A stretch of DNA of 64,000 nucleotides from NCBI GenBank assembly GCA_020465985.1, contig JAANYP010007623.1:1-64000 (forward strand), written 5' to 3'. The notes beneath the pieces are model-generated. The model was not told where the DNA came from. It searched no databases and was given only the letters and a program-made list of their open reading frames with translations. The translations under genes were made by a program, and so were the position numbers. This DNA comes from Centrapalus pauciflorus. Its lineage: Eukaryota; Streptophyta; Magnoliopsida; Asterales; Asteraceae. Below, piece after piece: positions 19,059 through 29,933 of the stretch (position 1 is the stretch's first letter; every line of letters begins with the position of its first letter).

Positions 19059-22000
19059 ATCTGTCAATTTGGTAACATGTTACTTTAAAAGTATATCTTA
19101 TTTAAAAGACAACTTTAGACGAAAAAATCGTTAAAAACCAAACGTCTTAGCACTACTTACATCCCCCAAAAAGATTCTTCCAACAGCTAAAATCCTGTCT
19201 GGCATCAATCATGTGATTCAAAACAATCTTCTCATCTATAAAAGATAACATAACCAACCACGAGTCATTTAAAATAACTTTAACATGACTTTTATTTAAT
19301 TACAACAAAATTAATTTGAATAGCTTAAATTTATCCAATAAGTACAACGAAGGAAGATGAGGGCTAATGCGCGCATTTTAACAAAATTGATATTTGGTTA
19401 CTAAACATTCGCTTTTGCTTCGTATTTCTTTTGGGCTTCCCTTTAAAATTGACTCGGCTAGCATTTGAGATTAATATAAAACTTTGGAACCAACTAAGAT
19501 GAACCGATGGTTGGGTTGAATTGGCACCAAAATACCAACATGCACTAAGACCCAAATCAAATGAAATTAAACTTCAAAACCAACCAGGAAGACAAATCAA
19601 TGGATGGGTTGAAGGGTACCTATGACATTTGATCTTTAATCCTACATGAAAGCTAAGTTGTGAGCATAAATGTTAAATTACTTGCATGCAAAAAGTTACC
19701 TACACCTATATATCCAAGACTAACATGTATGACACCGATCCCTTTATCATCAAATTGACGCCTCTACTATAAAATATGTAAATTACCATAAAAGTGCACT
19801 TTATTAATAAGGTACAACTCGCACAAAAAAAATATAGTGATTGTTTAGTATAATACACATGGATCGCCTTAGATTAACTCATTTATATGAATTTAACTTA
19901 TTACCACATGCTATTGCAATATGTAAAATTGCAATCAATTTCGAGATTAAATTATTGCCCAAAAGGCAGATTAAATGCCACTATATAGCTTCCTTGACTT
20001 AAGTTTTTTGTTCGAAACAATAGGTAATTTGAAGAAGCACTTTGTACCGCACTTTGCTAGAAGAAACATTGTCATCTCAAGTACAAAAATTACATCATGT
20101 GTAAATTATAAATTTCATGCTTTAGTAGCATGCACCATTGGAAATAATTTGCAGCTTCTAATTATTATTCTCGAACCAAACTTCAACTGGCCATCGTTAT
20201 TTCTCCATTCCAATGTCTGGAAATCACAAAGTGGCAATTAAGCATCAATTTTTGTCAAGAAGGCAACCCCAATTGCTTTGCTAGCCTCCATTGATGGTAA
20301 ATTCAGCATGGAAAGAAACACGACCGAAAACGATTTTACAATCCTTCACTACGGATAGAATATAACATCCAACACAAGCAGTAGTTTCATCAAGGCTTTA
20401 TAAATCAAAGAATCAACCAAATTACCCACTTAAACAACTAAATAATCAACACCCATAGAATCCTATGTGATCAATCATTTTACAAAAAATTTAAAAATGA
20501 TAATAGTTATGACTCGTTGAGTGTCCATTCTTGCTTGACGCTTGGCAACACTTTTTCAATCGTTGTAACATGTAATGCATAGACTAAGTCGGTGGAGAGT
20601 CAAAATACAATGCATGCATCAACCATGCTTTGTTTGAAGCTTGCAACTTAAAAAATCTAGAGGTTACACCAAGAAATACATCAGCACTTGATAATTCCCC
20701 TGCATAAATTAGAGAAATAAAAAGTCATCAACCTTTACATGTCTCCATGTTACACCAAGAAACATTCCCATCAGGGGTATGCATCTGAACCCATCTAAAA
20801 CTTAAAAATTTTTATAAATAAGCAAACCAAACCTAACTCTAAGCCCCACCAGGGGTATGCGACATCTAAACTTGGTTAATTTATTTCCTTTCCACCGTAG
20901 CATACATATTAAAAAATATGGATGAAATACCTGTCTCAATTGAAAGCGCTTTTGTACAAGCGATATGGGGATTTGCGGGGAACACCGCATTACCCATTTG
21001 ATGGTCGTCATGACTCCTCCACTTGTTGATTTCCTTCTTCCAACAATTTCTTTCCCTAACGATGATTCGTTAATGGTCACCTCAAAAGGCAGACACCAAT
21101 ATTCTTAAAAAAAAAAAAAAGGAACAAATATCACTTAAATTTAATATATTATTACAAGAAAATTGCATACATATACTTTGGAGAGAAAGTGGTGTAAAGA
21201 GAGGAAGAAGAGGCGACTTGTACCAGCAAAAGCAAAACTATTTCATTTCCCAAGCATCAAGGAAAGTTGTTTGTTTCCAATGATGCAGTGTTTCCAAGGT
21301 TAGCAGTATTATCAAAATTTTAAAAATTTCAAACAAGGCTAAAATGAGTTGTACATGGTGCTTAGAGACATGTACCTCTTAAAATTCAGGAACATGTTTT
21401 TCTTTGTTGCCACCGCCGCTTTGCACGTGAAGTTTTTCCTTGTCATTGGAAGTAAAAATCAAAAGCACCCAGTAGGTAGAAACAATAATAGATTCAAAAA
21501 GCAGTATTACCATCCATATCTACCATAAATATTTCAAGAATCATATGTTATTTGGTCATTTCCAAGCCAAAAAATTGCAAAGATTTAATGATCATAAATC
21601 TTAAACAACATATACCTCCGTGCATCAATGAGCTTTTACGCTTGTATTTGAAGATGATGGTATCAAAATATAATATGAGTTGCAATTTCAGACATAACCA
21701 TGCAAAACAGATATTTCCCACTTAACAACCAAAATATAGGGTAGTTCGTGATCATGTTCATATATACATCATGAGTAGCAATTTAAAATATAACTAACCA
21801 TATAAAGATAGATAGTTGCGCCGAACCACATTTCATCTTGTCTTCATCTTGTCAACATGGCTTGTAATGAAAGCAAGCCTGCTGTAACAACAACTTTCAA
21901 CAACCAATTTATAGGTTAGTTCATTCATGTTCACATATACATTCCATAATTAAGTTTCACTTACAGCAAGCACCAGAAAGTTAAAACAATATCTTGCCAC

Positions 22001-22116
22001 TCAATTCAGTCATAGAAAAAAGTTGAAATCCCAACAGCAGAAAGGAAACAAGTAAACACAAAACAGAAAGGAAACTAAGAGTGTGTGTGTGTGTGATGTG
22101 AACAACAGCAGCAACG

Positions 22117-22120
<4 letters not shown>
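19059..22120. other. Unassigned AT-rich sequence
   Basis: No known gene is recognised. The - strand frame at 21080-20802 (reading TINESSLGKEIVGRRKST) and the + frame at 19975-20241 have no recognisable motifs and look like chance ORFs. Short repeats TTACACCAAGAAA and CCA(T/C)CAGGGGTATGC recur near 20665-20860. Confidence 0.5.
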
Positions 22121-22182
<62 letters not shown>

Positions 22183-22220
22183 GATGTATGTATGTATGTA
22201 TGTATGTATGCATGCATGTA
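22121..22220. repeat. (TA)n and (GTAT)n microsatellite
   Basis: A TA run (22121-22177) is followed by a run of GTAT units to about 22220. Confidence 0.95.
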
Positions 22221-22766
22221 TATGTATGACCAGTGTGTGTGGACACAAATAATACCAAACAGCAGCAACAACCTCAAAATGAATCTATAAACTAATTGAA
22301 TTGAGTAGTATGTGTGTGTTTGTGGCTAGAAAACAGAAAAGACAGCAACACCTACATCAAATAATCAAGTGAGTATGGGTGAGTGCAGTCTAAGACTCAG
22401 AACTTTGTGAGTCTTGTAGTGATGTGCGTAAGGTATGTGTGTGTATTTGAGCTGCAAAACAGAAAGAATAGCAACAAGAATTAAACACAAAACAAAAAGG
22501 AAACTAAGTGTTGGATGCATAACCATACCATTATCCTCATAAACACCCTAGTGAATTACATAAAAAGATCAACATAAAACAAGTAAAACCATACAACACA
22601 ATATCAAATTAATGATTGAGAGATGTTTAGATGTGTGTTTGAAGTGATTGATTTCTGATACAATAATAATAAAAAAAAACTGATCATCAAGATGAACATA
22701 AATTCACCTAAGCAACTCTAATCACTTTATAGTTCATAATAAAAAAACCAAAAAGTTCTTACATGG
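22221..22766. other. Non-coding sequence
   Basis: AT-rich sequence with short GTGTGT stretches; nothing else recognised. Confidence 0.6.
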
Positions 22767-23330
22767 GACATGCCTACCCCATCCTGGTTAACATATCGGG
22801 ATTTGTCATCCCAGTCATTGGCAGCACCTTCATAACCTAAACACATAAATATCGTCAAAAAGTTTACTCAATGAAACAACAAAAAAAGATTTGCAATCGA
22901 TTATGCCTACAAAACGTCCATACTACTTTGTTTCAATAAAGAACAGTTTCCCGACATACATGTTAGTAAACTGATTTTCTTTTAAAGTATTAAATTACCT
23001 CCATAGTAATACGCAAGAGAAGCATATCCACTGGGTAAAATTAGCCACCGTTGGATTCATGAAATCGGGAATCAGTGGGTTAAGGGACCTATCTTGAGAA
23101 TGATTTTGACCATTGACATTCTCGGATTCAACAGTAGGCTGCAAGGTACACACAAACTACATGATCAATGTTAATTCGTATCGATAAAGAATAGGATTAA
23201 CAAGAAAATCATCACATATTACCATGTGAGGCTAAGTCCTCACCTTCTTAACAGCCTCTGATGCTTCCAAAGTCTTCGATTGAGAATCCAATGACAGATT
23301 CTTCAACAAATCGGCAGCTTCTGTAGCAGA
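22767..23330 (-). pseudogene. YTH-domain (ECT family) protein, N-terminal exon fragments
   Basis: Three exon-like blocks lie in order on the - strand. The first (23330-23245) reads EAADLLKNLSLDSQSKTLEA and ends AAG/GTGAGG. The second (about 23139-23000) follows CTTGCAG, reads PTVESENVNGQNHSQDRS and ends ASLAYYYGG at a donor. The third (about 22834-22767) continues GYEGAANDWDDKSRYVNQDG. Together they match the low-complexity N-terminus of plant ECT m6A-reader proteins (LLQNLSLD..., YYYGGY...NEWDDY.RYVN.DG). The RNA-binding YTH domain is absent and one frameshift lies in block two. Introns are retained. It may be a captured fragment rather than the locus itself. Confidence 0.75.
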
Positions 23331-24035
23331 ATAAGTAAAGGAAATCCATTTCTTTTATATGCAGCTTCTGCATAGATCTAAAATCACTTTTATGGGTGCT
23401 AATTATAAAAAGCCACCTGCAAATTATTGCAACGTAATCCTACTAAAATTAATGTAAAATTTTAATAGAAAACCAAAGTCCATATGATCCTTTCAAATTT
23501 CTTCAAAATTATAACTCACCAGCAACATTAAAGAAAGAAGTTTTCATTCAATAGAACATTCACAAAACATGTATTTATAAATATTGGAATCCTTCCGAGT
23601 ATTTCTTAAATTTCAAATCTCACCAGCAACATCAACAAACCTGTTATACATTGCATCTGTGAAGTGTTAAAAATAAGGAAATACCGAGTCTTTAAGGTTT
23701 TTACAAGGTGATATTTAAGACAATTGAAATTCATCAACAGATCCACAAATAAATGGGTGAACCTAAAATCAACAGCTCCACAAAAGCCAGAAATCCCTGG
23801 AATGTCATCAAAACTTGGACACAGATCACAACATCTCTGTTCTCAAATTCTGCCAAGCAAAGAAGTCCTATCGCGCAGCCTCTCATGTTAATTGTTCCAA
23901 AATCGCAATAGCGAAGCCCTGTCTGCTCTAAATCTTTTGCATCTTCTTATGTTTGACGAAATGCCACCCTGTGACATTTTTGCCTAAAGCTTAGTACAGC
24001 AACAATATATGGTTAATCAATTAGTGCAGCAGACA

Positions 24036-24240
24036 TGGTTAATCAATCGTAGTGGATGCAATCCAGCTATAGTAGCTACATCCATAACAACCCTTCTTTG
24101 AAGACCAGTGAAATAAATAGGTATTCCAATGCAACAATCTACAACTACTGAATACAAAAAATAAATTCTGCTATCGTCTTCATGTTTGAGAAAACCATTC
24201 CCATAACATGGGTTGGGGTAAATGACTTTTGACTGCCCAG
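24036..24240 (-). pseudogene. Hsp110 / Hsp70-14/15-type chaperone, nucleotide-binding-domain fragment
   Basis: The - strand reads KSFTPTHVMGMVFSNMKTIAE (about 24232-24170) then, in another frame, VVDCCIGIPIYFTGLQRR and TIAGLHPLRLIN (about 24148-24038). This is the region of the Hsp110-type ATPase domain around the TP(T/V)Q..MVLS motif and the IGIP.YF..QRRA helix. The segment that normally links the two blocks has been lost or frameshifted. About 65 of roughly 850 residues remain, so it is a dead fragment. Confidence 0.8.
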
Positions 24241-25003
24241 ATATTGTGCATAGATCAAGACTCGAGATTCTCTTCTGCATGTCAAGACTACATTGCACAC
24301 AAAATTTATGCATAATATAGAAACCAAAGGGTCAAGGGGGTTTATACACACGAGACTCGCATACACCTTAAGGCCTCATCCTAATGTTTCCATTTAACAT
24401 AAACGACACCCTCCTCCACAACGTTCCTTTCTGTCCCTTTTCCATTTTACAACCCGAGACTTACATGTTTCAGGGTCTCTAAATCACTTGAAGCAGCAGC
24501 AGCAGCCAATCTATCTATATATCTATTACCAGCCACACAGAATAGGTGGATGACTAATGGGGTAAACAAAATACACATTCACAGCCACACATAAAGTAGA
24601 TGCAAAACCTTAGGAACACTCCATGCCTACAAAGGGTTAATTACTTAATTCACTCCAAAACAATCAAGAAAAAAAGCAGATTTCATATTGACTATATTTC
24701 ATACAATTAACACAAACATATGCAAATTAAATAGAAAATTGATGGAAACAATATAACAGTTGGAAATGAAAAAAAGAAATTCAAGATAATTCAAGAAATT
24801 GAAGAGCTTGACCGGGTGACTTCTGTAGAGAAAACCCATATGATGACAACAGCAATTAAAAGCAACCCAACTTGATATCTCCACCCCATCAAATATTAAT
24901 AAAAACCCCTCAAAATATTTTTCAAGAAAACACCAAAGATCTGTGGTTTTGACAACCCAGATCTTTGAAATGGGGCAAAGATTGAAAATTTATCAATACT
25001 TAC
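24241..25003. other. Unassigned sequence up to the family B LTR
   Basis: No gene is recognised. A repeated word AGATCTTTG/CAAAGATCT lies near 24940-24970. The base run next to the LTR is CTTAC (24999-25003), the candidate target duplication; the matching copy would be outside the window. Confidence 0.5.
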
Positions 25004-26050
25004 TGTAGGTCCTAAAAGGTTTCCCAAGTGTATAGTTCTAAGCTGTAGAAGGGGGGGGGGGTGAATACATCTATTTAAAAACTTAACAATCTTTTCTCAA
25101 TATTTGTGTATATTATTAACGAGTGTTAATTACAAACAAGCTTGAATGCGGAAAGGTTCAAGCTGAGAAGACAGATACAACAGATGTTCAGCTAATCTGA
25201 GACACACTCAAACTAGATACAATGACTACACTCACTTAGATGCACTCACTATTTTTACAAGACTCAGATGGACAGCTTAAACAAAGACAGCTTAGACACA
25301 CTCTAGTGTTTTATATAAGCAGACTTGCATGCATGGAATAACACACTTCAATGCATGTTCTGGTTTCACACTCTTAATAATCTCACAATCCTTAGAAGCT
25401 TCCTTTTAAACTCAAAAGGAGAATCTCAATGAAGCTTCTCCATTGGACAAATGAGATAGTGGAAAGTCTTTCTAAAAAGACAAGACACCTTTCTGCACGT
25501 TCTGATAAAGCGTATTTGTCTTCACATGGCAGAATCTTTGTCTTTTCCTTTTTGTCACTGTTGCATAAGGCTTTAACCAAAAGAGGAATGTCAACTTTGC
25601 ATCCTTCTTATTTTGCTAATGCCATTTTGATATAAGAAAATGTCTGTCACCCTTTTCAGATATCCGTTTGTCTTCATGTAACAGAACAGCGTGGGCAGGC
25701 TGTGCAGTTCTGTTTTCCACTTTGTCTTCGACTTGTAAAATGATCTTGTAGCCAAAAACAATACATGAGGACATGGAAACATATTCCATAAAGTGTTTAA
25801 CATGTTCACAAACAACAGGTTTAGTTCACAAAGAACAGAACACTTGTAAACTGTCCAAGCTGCTCAACAGAATAGAGCAGCGTAGACAGTTTATATCCAG
25901 CCTGTTCAGTAGGCAGAACAGCTTGGACAAACTGCATTTGTTGCAACGAATGCAACATGGTAAACAACTTTGGGCTCATATTGCAAATCACATTTCAGGT
26001 TTCAATAAGGCATAAACAGGCCTTAAATTATACCTTCAAGTGCATCAACA
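25004..26050 (-). repeat. Family B 3' LTR (about 1047 bp)
   Basis: On the + strand it runs TGTAGGTCC...GCATCAACA, the reverse of TGTTGATGC...GGACCTACA. An 11-base G run at 25051-25061 (C run on the - strand) near the LTR 3' end is typical of Sirevirus LTRs. It holds CAAGCTG/CAGCTTG palindromes, including a perfect 10-base inverted repeat at 25853-25862 and 25919-25928. No second LTR is in the window. Confidence 0.75.
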
Positions 26051-26064
26051 GGTTTGATTAAGAA

Positions 26065-26130
26065 ATCTCCCCCTCAGATGTAGAGCAGGTTTGACTGAGG
26101 CCTTTTTGTGCCTAATAATCTCCCCCTATT
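26065..26130 (-). promoter_or_regulatory. Two polypurine-tract-like motifs
   Basis: On the - strand, TGAGGGGGAGATTT (around 26070) and ATAGGGGGAGATTA (around 26120). Multiple PPT copies are known from Sireviruses. The nearer one is 13-15 bases from the assumed LTR edge, so the exact LTR start could differ slightly. Confidence 0.6.
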
Positions 26131-26471
26131 TGAAATAATCAGTCTGAGCTGATTTAATCAATAATCACTATACATTTTACAATACATTTTGCTGAAATGC
26201 AATTACAACACTTAAGTAAAGTAAAAGATCAGTTTATATATACTGATTTTGCTTACATACACAACACATGTTTTTACAGAAGTACAACTAATGTACTAAT
26301 GTATATTACAAGTAATGTAAATAAGAAAAGTTACAACAGATGTAACAAAGTACAACTAATGTACAAAAGAGTTCAACAATTTGGACTGTTGATGTTGGGA
26401 GCAGATAATGGCAAGCCTGTCCAACAGATGGACAACTTCCATTCTTCACCTACTCAGATAGTAGGTGGACT
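26131..26471 (-). other. Family B 3' untranslated region
   Basis: Non-coding sequence between the ORF3 stop and the PPTs. It contains TACAACTAATGTAC-type short repeats (26280-26370). Confidence 0.6.
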
Positions 26472-28958
26472 TCACTGCAGTGGTGGTGGTAGTCCTTCTT
26501 CAAACATTTTTTCAAGTTCATCCCTTGTTTCCTCCAGATCTTGAATTTCCACTCTGAGACACATAAATTTGGGATCTTGAAGTTCACCTCTTTCATAAAA
26601 GCCTCTGAGCTGGTCCCAGACGGTTGCTCTCCACTTCCTGGATTGCCTGAAGGAAGTTGCAAGTCCGAAGGCCGCAAGTTGTCTCAGATCCACCTTGTAT
26701 AGATCTGATGCTCTCTGGAAGCACTTCTTCTGTGTCAGGGGATCTACAAAAAATGCCCCCAACTCAGGTTCTTCAATTATTTTGCCTTCTTCAAACTCTA
26801 CTCCTCTGGGCAGGCTATAGTCAACTCCTTTGATTTCAACAGCATAATCACCTTCTTCAAATAAGATGAGGAGTTCCTCCAGCTCAGAATCCTTTCTGGT
26901 CCTCCTGGCCTTTATTTTGGGGTATGTCACCCTCACTTACTTCTTTTGAGATTAGGCCAAGGTCTTTCACTCTCTCCATCAGCTTTTTAACATATGCCCT
27001 GATAGTCTTAGCCGTTTCAGACTTAGACTGGCTCAGGGCAACTGCCAGCTCAACCCATCCCCTCTACCCCATCTGTGCAACATAAGTGTAGTCATAAGTT
27101 TCCAGTTCTCGGCCTGTTGCACCCATTCTGGTTATTTGCAATTTCCACTGTTTGCCTTTTCTTGATGTGGGGACAGCTTTGACAATTGCTTCATTGGCTA
27201 GTCTTCTATCAGCAACATCATGAAACTTTTTCCTTGCCAAGTTGTCAAAGTGGAACTGGGTCCTTGCAGAGGATGCTTGCTTTGGTTTGGTCACAGAGAC
27301 CTGAGCACCCTTTTCTTGTTCACCTTCCTTTCCACCAGCTGATTCTCTAGCAGCTTCAAGCATTTTTCTCTGCACATCCAAAGAGGGCATTTTGGTTTTA
27401 CTTGCCTCTTTGAATGCAAGAGATATAGCAGCTTTGGCAGAGGCTTCTTCTTTTCTCATTATTTCCAGGGCTTTGAGCTGTTCATCTCTGAGCTCATAGT
27501 ATTTTTCAATAGGAACGCCTATCTCTTTAGCCCTGGCTTTGTCAAATTTTAGCTCTGCTACTTTTTGGCGGTCATGATTAGCCACTGCTTTTTCTTTTCC
27601 TTTAGCTGTTGTAGTGGTAACAGCTTCAGGAATGTCTTCCTCTTCTTCTTCCTCCATAATAAGATGCCTCCTTCTGCTGCTTGGCCTGTCCTGAGGAATG
27701 AATTCCTCCCCCTTAGATTGTGCAGGGTTTGGAGATTCAGCCTGAGTAGGCTGGGCAGCTTCACGTTGATGAGAGGCACCCTCAGCTGGACCAGTACCTG
27801 TTGCAGATGCACCTGCTGTTTGACCAGTAGATGCTGATTTCTCCATAGGAGAAAAAGTTTTCTCCCCTTAGACTTAGTCTTAGAGGCAGACAACTTCTCC
27901 CCCTTTGAAGGAGATGGACCAGCACCTTCAACAACTGGTCCGCCTGAAGAAACAGATTTAGCAGGCTTTGCAGCAGTTTTGGCAGCAGGTTTGGGACCAA
28001 CCAGGCTATGCACTAAGAAAGCCAGGTTGTCCTTCACCTCTGCAATTTGGGAAAGACATGTTTGAAGAGAAGAAGATTGGGAATCAGCAAGAGAGGTCAG
28101 CTTGAGAATATTTTCTTTATCAGAAGCTGTGAATAGCAGACTTTGAAGCTGTGCAAGATGTAACTCAAGAGAGTCCTGCACATCAGCAAGGTTTGCTGAC
28201 ACAGAATTTGAGAGAGAAACTATTAGAGTGTTTAGGTTGGCCAGTGTATCAGGAAGGGTAGAACTGCAAGTAGTGAGGAGAGTGAACAACTGTTGAGATA
28301 TGGCTGTCATAGAGGACACAGAGTACTGTTGGTGTGAAAGAATTGAGGAGAGGGAAGTGGAGACGTTTTGCAGCTGTGCAGTGACTGCAAGCAGCTGTGA
28401 GGAGGTGTCAGTTTGAGGAATGGATGGAAAGGAGTTCTTGAACACATCAAAGAATCCTTTGAGCTGTTCAGACACAGAGTCTGAAATGAGAGAGAGTAGA
28501 GAAGACATTAAAGTTTCTAAAGAGCCAACTTTGTTGGTCAGCAAGGAAAGCTGATCCTTCAAAGGTAGATCTTTAGGGGATGGAGGAGTATGGGTAGACT
28601 GTTTGGATTGAGTAGATGGTGATGATGAGGATGAGGCTGATGTATGGGGATGTGATGGAGAAGGAGAAGGTACTTTTGAGAGAAGCTCCATAGCCTGGGC
28701 AAAAGTAATGTGGCCCAGCTTGGAGGGGTCGATAGGTCCTTCAGCAGTGGCTGTAGCTGCATCATCAGGAGAGGGGGTAAATGTTGGTAGCCTTTCAGAT
28801 GCTGTATATGTTGCAGCACCTTCATTAAGGCCAAGGGTGGTTCCCTCTGCAGCACCTTGGTTTAAAGGTACCTCATCATTGGGAAATGGGATGTGCATTT
28901 CTTAATCAGCAGTGGTGAAACCTACTGATGGAGTGTGCATAAGAGGAGCAGCCTCACC
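26472..28958 (-). pseudogene. Family B ORF3, C-terminal two-thirds (split by the gypsy insertion)
   Basis: It continues from 57427 on the other side of the gypsy element. The reading frames are 28898-27880 (a Ser/Thr-rich region with a long leucine-patterned helical segment SLLTNKVGSLETLMSSL), then 27846-27064 after a frameshift (acidic EEEEEEDIPEA, a charged coiled coil KALEIMRKEE, a basic patch), a stop, then 26936-26472 (ELEELLILFEEGDYAVE, ending EEGLPPPLQ). The overall plan matches family A ORF3 (N-domain, low-complexity linker, coiled coil, acidic run, basic C-terminus) without obvious sequence identity. A stop before residue MHIPF and the frameshifts make it a pseudogene. Function unknown. 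Confidence 0.75.
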
Positions 28959-29052
28959 TGTAACATCCGACATTAAACCAGGTTAGCATATACGACCTAA
29001 TCTGTATTTAATAGGCAGTTATAACCTAATCAGTGATCATTAGAAATTAATC
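28959..29052 (+). repeat. Gypsy 5' LTR, first 94 bp
   Basis: It matches the start of the 3' LTR at 54914. Broken at TAATC (29048-29052), which is repeated at 48239-48243 as the target duplication of the inserted array. 94 + 2407 bp gives 2501 bp, against 2508 bp for the 3' LTR. Confidence 0.9.
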
Positions 29053-29720
29053 TGTAAGGTCTACCACTACGAGATCTATCTAGACGCGGAGCCGTCAACG
29101 AGTGCGGAATCCTCGTTAACGGGTAGACGGAATCAACTCTCAACTACGAAACACGGAGACTATCAGAGGCTGAACGAACGACACACGAACGATCCTACGA
29201 ACTGATTCTCTCTGAAAAGGCACTAAGGCTGATGATAAACTCGAGATCGCTTATTGCTTAATCCCTCACGAATTCTGCAAAAAGTATGATAATATCTCGA
29301 GTCTATCCCTAATTATAGACCCTGATTCGAGTCTGATGTGGGCCAAACTCGAATCTGGCCCAAGGCCCATTCGAGTTTGTCCACAATGACACTCTCGAAT
29401 CTGGGCTCATTCGAATCTATGGCTTCATTCGAATCTGTGATAGATTCGAATGCCAAGCCTTAATTAATTCGAATCTAGCATTTCACATAAACATCTAAGT
29501 GTTGAAACTTATGTTATTAACTTATGCTTGAATTAATCTTTGAACTTTATGTTTGAACTTCTTGTAATATGTTACATCAAGTTCAAACACACATTCAATA
29601 ACTCACAAACATACATAAACATATATATCAAACACTAGGTAATTTCCAATACCTTGAATATTACTTAAACGCAAATGTTAGATCGATTAGACTGTTATCG
29701 CCACACAGGATGTACCAACA
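29053..29720 (-). repeat. Family A LTR, left (668 bp)
   Basis: + strand TGTAAGG...TACCAACA. Differs from the other two array LTRs at only scattered positions. Confidence 0.9.
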
Positions 29721-29933
29721 GACTCCCCCTTGACGATAGCTTCTAATTATTTACATCAAGTTTAAGTACTAAAACTATATATACTACTGCCTGCATATAA
29801 ACCAGCATCTATACAAACTTTTACTACCTTCTAGAACTTCCTGGCTTCAGATCTCCATGCTTCAATAAAGAAGATAGGCTGATCATGTAGCTTCTTCAGG
29901 TTGTCCTTTGATAGATTTATTTAGTGCTAAGGA
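29721..29933 (-). pseudogene. PPT and ORF3 C-terminal remnant (internal A)
   Basis: The inverted PPT GACTCCCCCTT (29721-29731) adjoins the LTR. The rest corresponds to the last 60-70 codons of ORF3 (compare 5150-5340), fused to a truncated RNase H. Two stops replace codons in the YDPLHLINL stretch. Confidence 0.8.

Noticed and set aside
19975..21080. ORFs at 19975-20241 (+) and 20802-21080 (-) as host genes
   Set aside because: No recognisable motif, AT-rich composition and lengths expected by chance; left as unassigned sequence.
24036..24366. Intact small chaperone-like gene
   Set aside because: Only two short, out-of-frame pieces of the Hsp110-type ATPase domain are present; it is a fragment.
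27565..28905. Plus-strand Cys/Phe-rich ORF at 27565-27837 and others over family B ORF3
   Set aside because: Antisense to the low-complexity linker of ORF3; no independent motif.
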